32,856 nt of DNA from Bacteriovoracales bacterium (GTDB taxonomy: Bacteria > Bdellovibrionota > Bacteriovoracia > Bacteriovoracales > Bacteriovoracaceae), in assembly GCA_026713835.1 (NCBI GenBank), contig JAPONP010000059.1:1-32856 (forward strand), read 5' to 3'. Below, one piece after another: positions 7,484 to 13,990 of the stretch. Made by a program: the position numbers and the translations under genes. Position 1 is the stretch's first letter. Each line of letters begins with the position of its first letter. A model generated the notes under the pieces. That model was not told the origin of the DNA, did not search any database, and was given only the letters and a program-made list of their open reading frames with translations.

Positions 7484-8593
7484 CTAAATATAGTCCTCCA
7501 AAAATGTTCTCCATCCCAAGGCCTTAATCCCCTCTTTGGTGATAAACTCATTATCTGATTTGAGATGCACTTGAACACACTCCGTCTCGGGGAATTTTTT
7601 TTGAAAATACTTGAGAGCAGGAGATATCTCTTTGAACACCAATTTACATTCGACGGCCCGGACGACCTTCCCATCATGAGTCACGACAAAATCGACTTCT
7701 CTTTTATCGGTATCGCGAAAATAATGAAGATCGATATTTTCTCCATAGTGATCCTGTTGAAAGTGGGCCCATTTCATCAGGTGCCCGGCGATAAGATTTT
7801 CAAATCTCGCTCCCCTATCGGCAACCTCGGCCCAATTGAAATGATAATGCTTTTGCTCTTTTTTCACCGCTCGCAATTGATTGGATTGATAGGGTGAAAT
7901 GCGATAGATAAAATACATCCGCTCAAAGATATCGAGCCATTTGGCCACAGTTTTATGGGCCACCTGCAAATCTTCTCTCAGGGAATTCAAAGAGAGGGGA
8001 GCGGAAACCAATCGGGGAAGACGTAGCAAGAGTTGCTCCATTTTGGAGAGGTTTTGAGAGAGTTCCAAAACGGAGATATCATCGTAAATGATCCGACTGT
8101 GGTATTCTCGCCGCCACCTCTTTGCGTGTTGTTCCTGCCCCGAAAGGAAGGGTTCGGGAAAGCCGCCTAAATTCAACAAATCTTGAATATCCCCGGAACT
8201 TTTAAGTTGTAATTCTTTAACCGTAAAGGGGTGAAGCCGATAGTAATGGTAGCGTCCTTGGAGAGAATCTCCGGAATGTCGGTAATAGTCTAGGCGAGCA
8301 CTGCCGGTGGCCAATATCTTTTTTTCATTTTTATACTTGTCATAAAGCCCTTTGAGATAATTGCGCCATTGATGAAATTTATGAATTTCGTCATAAACGA
8401 TAAAATCTTCTGCGGGAAAAAACTCATTGAGAATAAATTTTCTATCGGAGGAAATATCCCAATTGAGATAGCGATGTCCCGGGGGGGCCAAATCCATGGC
8501 GAAAGTGGTTTTGCCGACCTGGCGAGGTCCGCCGATAAACACCATCTTATTTTCCAAGTCCTTTTGGACGAATTCTTTAAGGAAACGCTCCAT
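7484..8593 (-). CDS. AAA (AAA_14) ATPase with C-terminal DUF4143 nuclease-like domain
   Basis: The 369-residue protein has a Walker A motif GGPRQVGKTT at 21-30, a Walker B-like VYDEIHK at 67-73 and a sensor-like ATGSARLD near 96-103. The C-terminal half is the DUF4143 region, ending in REVDFVV...AVECK, the D...ExK arrangement of PD-(D/E)XK folds. The family is common in accessory genomes of bacteria and archaea, often as single genes; its role is unknown, with defence or toxin-like functions proposed. The gene is clearly more AT-rich than its neighbours and nearly free of the GGCC-rich codon pairs, which fits horizontal transfer. It has its own promoter, with a -10 box only eight bases from the ATG. 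It ends two bases from the lipoprotein stop, with no terminator between. Confidence 0.88.
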   Translation of the reverse strand: MERFLKEFVQKDLENKMVFIGGPRQVGKTTFAMDLAPPGHRYLNWDISSDRKFILNEFFPAEDFIVYDEIHKFHQWRNYLKGLYDKYKNEKKILATGSARLDYYRHSGDSLQGRYHYYRLHPFTVKELQLKSSGDIQDLLNLGGFPEPFLSGQEQHAKRWRREYHSRIIYDDISVLELSQNLSKMEQLLLRLPRLVSAPLSLNSLREDLQVAHKTVAKWLDIFERMYFIYRISPYQSNQLRAVKKEQKHYHFNWAEVADRGARFENLIAGHLMKWAHFQQDHYGENIDLHYFRDTDKREVDFVVTHDGKVVRAVECKLVFKEISPALKYFQKKFPETECVQVHLKSDNEFITKEGIKALGWRTFLEDYI

Positions 8594-8601
8594 ACCCCCC
8601 T

Positions 8602-8630
8602 ATAATATGAGTATTTTAGACAAAAGGCAA
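8602..8630 (-). promoter_or_regulatory. Sigma70-type promoter of the AAA/DUF4143 gene
   Basis: On the minus strand TTGCCT (8625-8630) is followed after exactly 17 bases by TATTAT (8602-8607), matching the -35 and -10 consensus at 4/6 and 5/6. The ATG begins only nine bases after the -10 box, so transcription should start at or beside the start codon and the mRNA may be leaderless. An AGGGGGG run lies between them but is too close to the ATG to work as a normal SD. Direct repeats at 8607-8622 and 8639-8654 flank the -35 box. Confidence 0.55.
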
Positions 8631-8654
8631 AGAAAGTCATGAGTATTTTGGACA
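8607..8654. repeat. Direct repeat pair, 32-bp period, around a promoter
   Basis: ATGAGTATTTTAGACA at 8607-8622 recurs as ATGAGTATTTTGGACA at 8639-8654, 15 of 16 bases alike. The 32-bp spacing is close to three helical turns, so one protein dimer or two cooperating ones could bind the same DNA face. The first repeat overlaps the promoter spacer and the last -10 base, and the -35 box lies between the two. This is the arrangement of a repressor operator, although the regulator is not identified. Confidence 0.5.
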
Positions 8655-8677
8655 TCTGTCAAAAAAACTCATCTCTT

Positions 8678-9685
8678 TTAGACTCTTTTGGGGTCGCTCG
8701 CCCTTTCAAAATAATCCACCTCGTAAGCCGCGCTGTCGTCGAGTCCCTTTCTCTTTTTATCATAGCGTTCCGTGGTGCTGGTTTGACGATGGCCCGCAAA
8801 ATCGGCCACGTCCCGAATGGGCCTTTTTTGGGTGTCCAGAAGATGGCTGATGACCGTGGCCCTACAGGAATGGGCGCCGACCCTCTTGGTGATCCCAAGG
8901 CCCGCAGCATAGCGCTTCACGATGCGGTAGATGGTGGACCCGTCACAAGGGCGTAGGTTTTTTCCCTTGCGATCGGTTTGGATGAGAAAATCCCCTCCCT
9001 CAAGAGTTCTTCCCGTTAGACTCGAAAGCCTTTTTCCGTAGGCCTCGATCTCTTCCATCACGGCTTCGCTCAAGGGAACGAGGCGTTTTTTCCCCCCTTT
9101 GCCGTGGATGAGAAGGGCCGTGTGGCCCCGTTCTTTAACGATATCTTCCATCTTGATTTGGGCCAGCTCGGCCCGACGAGGCCCCAAGTAAAAGAGAAGG
9201 ACGAGGACGAGGCGGTGGGTATTGCCGGAGAAGGTCTCCACATCGGGAGCGTCGATCATGGAGCGGACCTCATCGTCGTCAAAGGCCACGGTGGGAGAGA
9301 GGGTTTGAACCTTGGGGAGTTTCACGGCCTGGAGGGGGTCGTGGTCGATGAGTTTTTGCCCCAAGGCCCATTTGACGAAGGAGCGGACCGCCACCATCCT
9401 GCGTCCCACGGTGGCCGGGGCCAGGCCTTGTTCCATCATCCAGTCCCGGTAGAGGGACAAGTGGTAGGAGCGTATCTCGGAGGGATGAGAGAGCTTTTCT
9501 CCCCCCATGGCCAAAAAGCCGGAAAAGGTCGCCAAATCCCTCAGGTAGGAGAGCCTGGTTCTTTCGGAGATAAAATTTCCCAAAAATTCCCGAAAAAAGT
9601 TTTGGATGTGCTTTCCCTGCGCCTTGGCCTGTTCAAATCGCTTGGGCCACTTCGGACAAGACACCTTCCTTGGCAAATGCTTCAT
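8678..9685 (-). CDS. Xer-type tyrosine recombinase (phage integrase family)
   Basis: The 335-residue enzyme has an N-terminal SAM-like core-binding domain (about 25-115) and a C-terminal catalytic domain. All catalytic residues are visible: Arg170 in LGPRRAEL, Lys in HGKGGKKR near 196-200, His272-x-x-Arg275 in AHSCRAT, His299 in FAGHRQ and the nucleophile Tyr308 in TERYDKK. Length and layout match XerC/XerD, which resolve chromosome dimers at dif with FtsK, slightly extended at the N-terminus. No flanking attachment sites or phage genes are seen, so a housekeeping role is more likely than a mobile-element integrase, but a second Xer would be needed for a classical pair. A perfect TATAAT lies six bases before the ATG. 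Only 26 bases separate this start from the divergent gene at 9712. Confidence 0.9.
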   Translation of the reverse strand: MKHLPRKVSCPKWPKRFEQAKAQGKHIQNFFREFLGNFISERTRLSYLRDLATFSGFLAMGGEKLSHPSEIRSYHLSLYRDWMMEQGLAPATVGRRMVAVRSFVKWALGQKLIDHDPLQAVKLPKVQTLSPTVAFDDDEVRSMIDAPDVETFSGNTHRLVLVLLFYLGPRRAELAQIKMEDIVKERGHTALLIHGKGGKKRLVPLSEAVMEEIEAYGKRLSSLTGRTLEGGDFLIQTDRKGKNLRPCDGSTIYRIVKRYAAGLGITKRVGAHSCRATVISHLLDTQKRPIRDVADFAGHRQTSTTERYDKKRKGLDDSAAYEVDYFERASDPKRV

Positions 9686-9691
9686 AACTCC

Positions 9692-9697
9692 ATTATA
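9692..9697 (-). promoter_or_regulatory. -10 box (TATAAT) directly before the recombinase start
   Basis: On the minus strand TATAAT is followed by GGAGTT and then the ATG at 9685. Start of transcription seven or so bases after the box would fall on the ATG, giving a leaderless mRNA. GGAG is also present but only two bases from the ATG. No good -35 box was found; the place for it lies inside the divergent coding region. Confidence 0.35.
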
Positions 9698-9711
9698 GAA
9701 AAGGAATGGAT

Positions 9712-10662
9712 ATGGGAATCATCGGGGCCGGAATTGCCGGGGAAGTGGCGGCGTTTTTTCTCCTCAAGGACGCTCATCGGGTCTGCCTCTACGACCCGGG
9801 GGAAAGAAGGGCCCAGGCCTCTTGGAACAGTAGCGGGGTGGTGGGAAGTTTTGGCGCAAGGGCCGGGTTCGGGGCCCACGGGAATCTTTTGAGCGAGGCC
9901 TTGCCCTGCGCCTTGGCCTTTTACGAGGGTTTTGACCACTCCTCCATTCTCAAGACCCCTCTCCACACCCACGGATCTCCCCAAGACGAGAAATTTTTGC
10001 GCCGATTCTCCCATCTTAGGCCCTCTTCTTTTTCTTTTCCGGGGCTCCAAAGTTTTTGGGAAACCGGGCTTCTCGTGGATATGAGGGCCTTTATGGGAGA
10101 GATCAAGTGCCGTAACTCCCTCTCCCCCCTTTGTACGAGAGTCAAGGAATACATCACCTCTTGGGAGCAAGTGGATGATCGCCACGACGCCGTCCTCTAC
10201 GCCCCGGGGGCCCTCCGGCATCTTATGGCCCTGGACGATCTCGCAAGTCGGCCCAGACAGGGGAGTTTACTGGTGTGGGAGGGGGATTTTTTTAGGCAGA
10301 GCTTCCACCACGATTTTTACGGTCTTGGGAGTATAAGCTATAGGAAAGAGCACGGAAAGCTCATGGTGGGGGCCCAAAATGGGGCCGGCATGACCTCTCT
10401 CGGGCACCTTGGGAAAGCTTTGGATCTTTACGACAGGCTCGCCCCTCTTTGTCCCGAAGGCCCTCTTCCCCCCTTTGCCAAGGCCAAAATGATCTCGGGG
10501 GTTCGAGAGCTTGGGGTGGGGAGGAGGGCGGCCTTAAACGATTTGGGCCGTGGGCTCTATTCCATGAGTGGGCTCTACAAAAACGGTCTTACCTTGGCCC
10601 CTTTTTTGGCCAAAAAACTTGTGGACTCCATCAACATCAAAAGGAAAGGCCAAGGCCCATGA
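9712..10662 (+). CDS. FAD-dependent oxidoreductase of the DAO (glycine/D-amino-acid oxidase) type
   Basis: The 316-residue protein begins with the dinucleotide-binding motif MGIIGAGIAGEVAAF, followed by an acidic strand end (VCLYDPGE) and a conserved-looking ASWNSSGVVGSF. The C-terminus, GLYSMSGLYKNGLTLAPFLAKKL, matches the end of DAO-fold enzymes, which close the FAD site there. Members oxidise amino acids or sarcosine, or act in tRNA modification like MnmC; the substrate here cannot be named. ATG 9712 is preferred over ATG 9706 because AAGGA (9701-9705) is then six bases upstream. The usual GxxPxTPDxxPxIG segment near the end is poorly kept (GVRELGVGRRAALNDLG), so activity may differ. Its last 26 bases overlap the convergent gene starting at 11446. 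Confidence 0.78.
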   Translation: MGIIGAGIAGEVAAFFLLKDAHRVCLYDPGERRAQASWNSSGVVGSFGARAGFGAHGNLLSEALPCALAFYEGFDHSSILKTPLHTHGSPQDEKFLRRFSHLRPSSFSFPGLQSFWETGLLVDMRAFMGEIKCRNSLSPLCTRVKEYITSWEQVDDRHDAVLYAPGALRHLMALDDLASRPRQGSLLVWEGDFFRQSFHHDFYGLGSISYRKEHGKLMVGAQNGAGMTSLGHLGKALDLYDRLAPLCPEGPLPPFAKAKMISGVRELGVGRRAALNDLGRGLYSMSGLYKNGLTLAPFLAKKLVDSINIKRKGQGP

Positions 10663-11446
10663 GAACGGAGGACTGGGTGCCGTCTTCAATCTGAGAAGCC
10701 AGTTGGTCCAAAAGAATCTGGTCGTTCACGTAGGAAAAGCTTCCCGTTGGAACGAGAAAACTTCTGGCCTCCTCGTTTCCTCCAAAGTTTTTCCCAAATT
10801 GTCCCTGAACGATGATCCTCATGCTATCCCCAAAGGGAATAAAGAGCCCCAAAAGGGCGGAGATATTCATAAAAAAGCCGCTATAGCTTTCGTCTCCGTA
10901 ATTGGAATAACCGGAGGAGGAATCACCGGACCTCGCACTTTCCTCCACATCCCCGTCAAACTCCAAGGCCAAGCGATTGAAGCCAAAGGCCGCTCCCACA
11001 AAAAAGCGGAGATTTCTCTTCGGGGCCGGAAAATGCCTGAGTCTCAAATCCACGGAGATAAAATGTCCCTCGATCTCCCTTTCCCTATAGGTTGTGCCGT
11101 AGGCCCCTCTATAGTCCGAGCGACTGAATCCGAAGGGACTTTTCTTAAAGGAAACCGCCGTATGGCCAAGGCCTAGGGATATATGGGTTTTGGGTGAAGA
11201 CTTGGTGGCAAATTCCAAGAAAAAGGAAACGTCCTCCGAGGAATCCGTCTCCACGTCCCAATTGTCTTTGGAAAGGGAAACGTCCGTTCCTCCCCCCAAA
11301 AAATAGAGTCCCGTCATTTTTTTGACTTTTTTTGGAGAAGGCGGCCCTAGCTCCCAGGCCCCCGCCTCAAAGTCGTCCTGGGCCAAGGAGGGCCCTGAAA
11401 GCCATGAAAAGATCAAAAGAACAGATAAAGGAATCGCAAATCGCAC
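10637..11446 (-). CDS. Outer-membrane beta-barrel protein (paralogue of the next minus-strand gene)
   Basis: The 269-residue product starts at GTG 11446, with a strong GGGAGGGG about nine bases upstream. MRFAIPLSVLLIFSWLSGPSLA is a signal peptide cleaved before QDDFE. The mature protein shows alternating hydrophobic and polar strands (FISVDLRLRHF, RFFVGAAFGF, SVLMGLGLSF) and ends in phenylalanine, as outer-membrane barrels recognised by BAM do. Its last 130 residues resemble the neighbour at 11605-12627: YVNDQILLDQLASQIEDGTQ here matches YINEQMVLEDLSSQIEGGSQ there, so the two arose by duplication. Its function is unknown. It lies after the neighbour's terminator and so probably has its own promoter. 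The 3' end overlaps the oxidoreductase gene on the other strand. Confidence 0.78.
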   Translation of the reverse strand: MRFAIPLSVLLIFSWLSGPSLAQDDFEAGAWELGPPSPKKVKKMTGLYFLGGGTDVSLSKDNWDVETDSSEDVSFFLEFATKSSPKTHISLGLGHTAVSFKKSPFGFSRSDYRGAYGTTYREREIEGHFISVDLRLRHFPAPKRNLRFFVGAAFGFNRLALEFDGDVEESARSGDSSSGYSNYGDESYSGFFMNISALLGLFIPFGDSMRIIVQGQFGKNFGGNEEARSFLVPTGSFSYVNDQILLDQLASQIEDGTQSSVLMGLGLSF

Positions 11447-11516
11447 CGGGACACCCCTCCCTGGGAATGATTAGAGCCTTCCCCTTATGACTTTAACACA
11501 AATGGGGGGGCGTTAC

Positions 11517-11549
11517 AAAAAAAAGGCCTTCTCTTTCGAGAAGGCCTTT
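11517..11549 (-). terminator. Intrinsic terminator of the 11605-12627 gene
   Basis: AAAGGCCTTCTC (11522-11533) and GAGAAGGCCTTT (11538-11549) form a perfect 12-bp stem with loop TTTC. Read on the minus strand it is followed by a run of eight T (11524-11517). It stops transcription of the outer-membrane protein gene before the paralogue downstream. The A-run on the left could also allow weaker termination in the plus direction. Confidence 0.9.
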
Positions 11550-11604
11550 CCACGATACCAACCTTTGAACGAATCAAAGGGGAGACCAGTACCTTAAAAA
11601 CTTA

Positions 11605-12627
11605 TTAAAAAGCCAATCTCATTCCCAAAAAGACGTTCACCTGGGACCCGCCCTCTATTTGGGAAGAGAGATCTTCCAGAACCATTTGCTCATTTATGTA
11701 GTGATGACCGAAGGCCATTTGACGAAAATCTCCATGATCCTTATTTCGACCAAAGTTTTGAGCGAACTCTCCGTGGGCCATAAGGCCAAAGGTTTTGGAA
11801 AAATCCATCTTGAGCCCAACCCCTATGCCGGCACTCATAAAAGAAGAACTCCACGTCTCGTTCCCGTACCGATCGTAGAGGGAATAAGAGTTGTAGGGAA
11901 GCCATCCGTAGGGATTTCGGCCTCGATCATAGTCCAAATTGAGACGGGAAAAACCCATAAATCCACTGACGAAAGGATGAACCTTACCCTTGCGCTTCAT
12001 GAGATAAAAACGCCCTCTCAAATCCGCAGACAATATGTCTCCGCTTATACCCCTCTCCGAATAACCGAAGGAAAGGCGATCGAAGCTGTAGGGGTTTTCA
12101 TCAAAGCTCAAAGCGTTGTAGCCCAAGGCCACACCGATATCGACCCTTGGAGAAAGCTCGCCGGAAACCTCTAGGCGAAAAGAGCCGTTGCTCGAATGCC
12201 TGCGATTGGAAAAGCCCGAGCTATTCGAGACGCTAAGGTCACTCTGCCCGGCCCATATATAGAGGGATATCTCTTCGAGTCCCTCATCTTTTGCGACGGG
12301 GGCCTTTTTGACCGAGGCGGCTTGCTGGGGTCTGTCGTTAAGACCCTTGCCGGTAAACATATTTTCGAGACGTCGGCCCATCTGTTCTTCTTGCTTGAGC
12401 CGCATGTTTTCGACGGTGTCGTCCACCTTGTTATTGATTCTCTTCTTCAGGTCTTTGATCCTCTCTCGCGTTCGATCTGCTGCCGTAGGCGCAGGTTTCG
12501 GCCTATTGTAAAGACCATCTACATCCACTTGCTCGGAATCAAAGACCTCGAAATCCTCTTGGGCCAAAAGCCCCCCTCCATTAAAGGAAAGGGCCAAGGC
12601 CACAAAAAAAGCTGTTGCTTTTAACAT
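11605..12627 (-). CDS. Outer-membrane beta-barrel protein with an N-terminal coiled-coil extension
   Basis: The 340-residue protein has a signal peptide (MLKATAFFVALALSFNGGGLLA) cleaved before QEDFEV. Residues about 45-95 are charged and helical (RTRERIKDLKKRINNKVDD...EEQMGRRLENMF) and likely form a short coiled coil in the periplasm. From about 120 to the end the sequence is barrel-like, rich in Tyr, Ser and Gly, and ends in AF. Compared with the paralogue at 10637-11446 the extra piece is this coiled coil, so one copy gained or lost a periplasmic arm. AAAGGAGGA (minus strand, 12631-12640) gives a strong SD, and a promoter lies at 12666-12693. Function is unknown; structural, porin-like or cell-wall-binding roles are possible. 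Confidence 0.8.
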   Translation of the reverse strand: MLKATAFFVALALSFNGGGLLAQEDFEVFDSEQVDVDGLYNRPKPAPTAADRTRERIKDLKKRINNKVDDTVENMRLKQEEQMGRRLENMFTGKGLNDRPQQAASVKKAPVAKDEGLEEISLYIWAGQSDLSVSNSSGFSNRRHSSNGSFRLEVSGELSPRVDIGVALGYNALSFDENPYSFDRLSFGYSERGISGDILSADLRGRFYLMKRKGKVHPFVSGFMGFSRLNLDYDRGRNPYGWLPYNSYSLYDRYGNETWSSSFMSAGIGVGLKMDFSKTFGLMAHGEFAQNFGRNKDHGDFRQMAFGHHYINEQMVLEDLSSQIEGGSQVNVFLGMRLAF

Positions 12628-12665
12628 GACATCCTCCTTTGCTAAGGTCAGTTATCGCTAAAGCC

Positions 12666-12693
12666 ATTCTACCCCCGTTGAAACACTGCGCAA
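12666..12693 (-). promoter_or_regulatory. Sigma70-type promoter of the coiled-coil outer-membrane protein gene
   Basis: On the minus strand TTGCGC (12688-12693) and TAGAAT (12666-12671) are 16 bases apart and match the consensus at 4/6 and 5/6. They predict a leader of about 30 bases holding the SD. The 21-bp motif at 12703-12723 starts nine bases upstream of the -35 box, the usual place for an activator site. Confidence 0.5.
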
Positions 12694-12702
12694 TAGGAAT
12701 CC

Positions 12703-12729
12703 CCAAACCCTGTCATTTTTACACGGTTT
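12703..12729 (-). repeat. 21-bp dispersed motif, copy 2, within a small palindrome
   Basis: Positions 12703-12723 are the exact reverse complement of 4839-4859. Here the motif is also part of an inverted repeat, CCAAACC at 12703-12709 and GGTTTGG at 12725-12731, which the other copy lacks. It sits just upstream of the promoter at 12666-12693, reading toward that gene. A binding site is possible but not shown. Confidence 0.5.
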
Positions 12730-12844
12730 GGCCCGGAATTCCCGGCAAAAAATCCGTAACCTATTGAAATTGCTAACTATTTTTAAAGACCTCCTCCCCC
12801 TCTTTTTTGACACCGCCCCCTCCCCCGAGGCACAATGCGAATAT

Positions 12845-13990
12845 ATGGCCCCTCCCCTCCACCTCCTCCTCATCCGCTTTTCCTCCATAGGGGATATCCC
12901 CCTACATCTATGCGTTGCGGCCAATATCAAGGAGCGCTGGGGAAACCGGGTCCACCTCTCCCTTCTCACCTCCTCCCTCTGTGCCCCCCTGATGGAAGGG
13001 GCCCCCTTTATCGACGATATCCACGGCTTTCCCAAAAAGGCCCCTCCGAAGGCCCTCCTTCGTTTCATTCGCTCCATCCACCAAAAGAAAAAGATCGATT
13101 TTCTCCTCGACCTTCACGGCTCCCTTCGCTCCCTTTTGGTTCGCCTCTACTTTTGGAAAATCCCCGGACTTTGTCTCGATAAGAGAAGTTTTGAGCGCCA
13201 TCTTCTCATTTTTGCCAAACTCGATCTTCTCTCCTTTCAATACCGCTCCCCCTCCAAAGGAAGTTCATCCAAAGGAAGTTCAAAGGAAAGAAAGAGGGGG
13301 GAGGGGGAGCCCGTCGTGGAAAGAATCCCCAAAGACTTCGCCCCGGTCTTTCGCTACCGCCCGGAAGAGAGGGAGGGAAAATGGCCCAAAACCTTTTGCG
13401 CAAAGACCTTTGAAAAGTCCTCCTTTTTACGACCTTCCTCCCTGCGCTCCCCCTATATCCTGGTCGCCGTTTCCGCCTCCCAGGCCCAAAAGAGATGGCC
13501 CCTCTCCTCCTACGAGAGATTTTTGGCCCAAGCCTTGGTGGACGAGGACTTCCAAGGGCTCCAATTCGTCATCACTGCAGGGCCCGTGGATGACTTTTGC
13601 TCAAGGTTTTTTGAATTGGAAAAAAGACACCCGAAACGCCTCCTCAACCTCCAGGGGAAAACCTCCCTTACGGAAAGCGTCCACTTGGCCAAAGAGGCCC
13701 ATTTTTGTCTTGGAAACGACACGGGAATCCTCCATCTGGCCGAATCCGTGGGCACCCCGGTTTTGGCCATCTTTGGGCCCACGGGCCAGGCCCAAGGACT
13801 CTACCCCCACCTTCCGGAAAGCGACACCCTCTCCCTTTCCCTTTGGTGTCGCCCCTGCAACACCAGCACCAAGGGGCGTTGCATCCGCTCGGAACGCTTT
13901 TGCCTGACCCGCATCTCCCCGGAGATGGTCCGGGACAAACTCAAAACCCTCCTCAGGGCCCTTCCCCAAAACCGGATCGTCTTGCCGTGA
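12845..13990 (+). CDS. Glycosyltransferase family 9 (ADP-heptose:LPS heptosyltransferase type)
   Basis: From ATG 12845 the product has 381 residues. It starts with the GT9 signature LLLIRFSSIGDIPLHL, the donor half carries VSASQAQKRWPLSSYERF, and GNDTGILHLAESVGTPVLAIFGPTG is the family's most typical segment. GT9 enzymes add heptose to the inner core of lipopolysaccharide at the cytoplasmic face of the inner membrane. A serine-, lysine- and glycine-rich insert with the repeated stretch KGSSSKGSS lies between the two domains, near residues 135-150. The frame is open back to 12728, but the extra residues do not look like the family and no good SD is seen for either start. The stop overlaps the waaA start (GTGA). 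Whether it is WaaC-, WaaF- or WaaQ-like cannot be told. Confidence 0.87.
   Translation: MAPPLHLLLIRFSSIGDIPLHLCVAANIKERWGNRVHLSLLTSSLCAPLMEGAPFIDDIHGFPKKAPPKALLRFIRSIHQKKKIDFLLDLHGSLRSLLVRLYFWKIPGLCLDKRSFERHLLIFAKLDLLSFQYRSPSKGSSSKGSSKERKRGEGEPVVERIPKDFAPVFRYRPEEREGKWPKTFCAKTFEKSSFLRPSSLRSPYILVAVSASQAQKRWPLSSYERFLAQALVDEDFQGLQFVITAGPVDDFCSRFFELEKRHPKRLLNLQGKTSLTESVHLAKEAHFCLGNDTGILHLAESVGTPVLAIFGPTGQAQGLYPHLPESDTLSLSLWCRPCNTSTKGRCIRSERFCLTRISPEMVRDKLKTLLRALPQNRIVLP

Noticed and set aside
8678-9685. Integrative element with this recombinase as integrase
   Set aside because: No tRNA, attachment-site repeats or other phage or ICE genes are nearby, and the layout is of the housekeeping Xer kind.
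9104-9892. 262-codon plus-strand frame
   Set aside because: It is a shadow of the recombinase, whose catalytic residues are all on the minus strand, and of the oxidoreductase start.
12728-12844. N-terminal extension of the GT9 protein from TTG 12728
   Set aside because: The sequence overlaps the 21-bp motif and does not resemble GT9 N-termini; ATG 12845 directly precedes the family signature.
13705-13986. Long N-terminal extension of waaA
   Set aside because: It lies inside the GT9 gene in another frame; the real start is GTG 13987 in the GTGA overlap.
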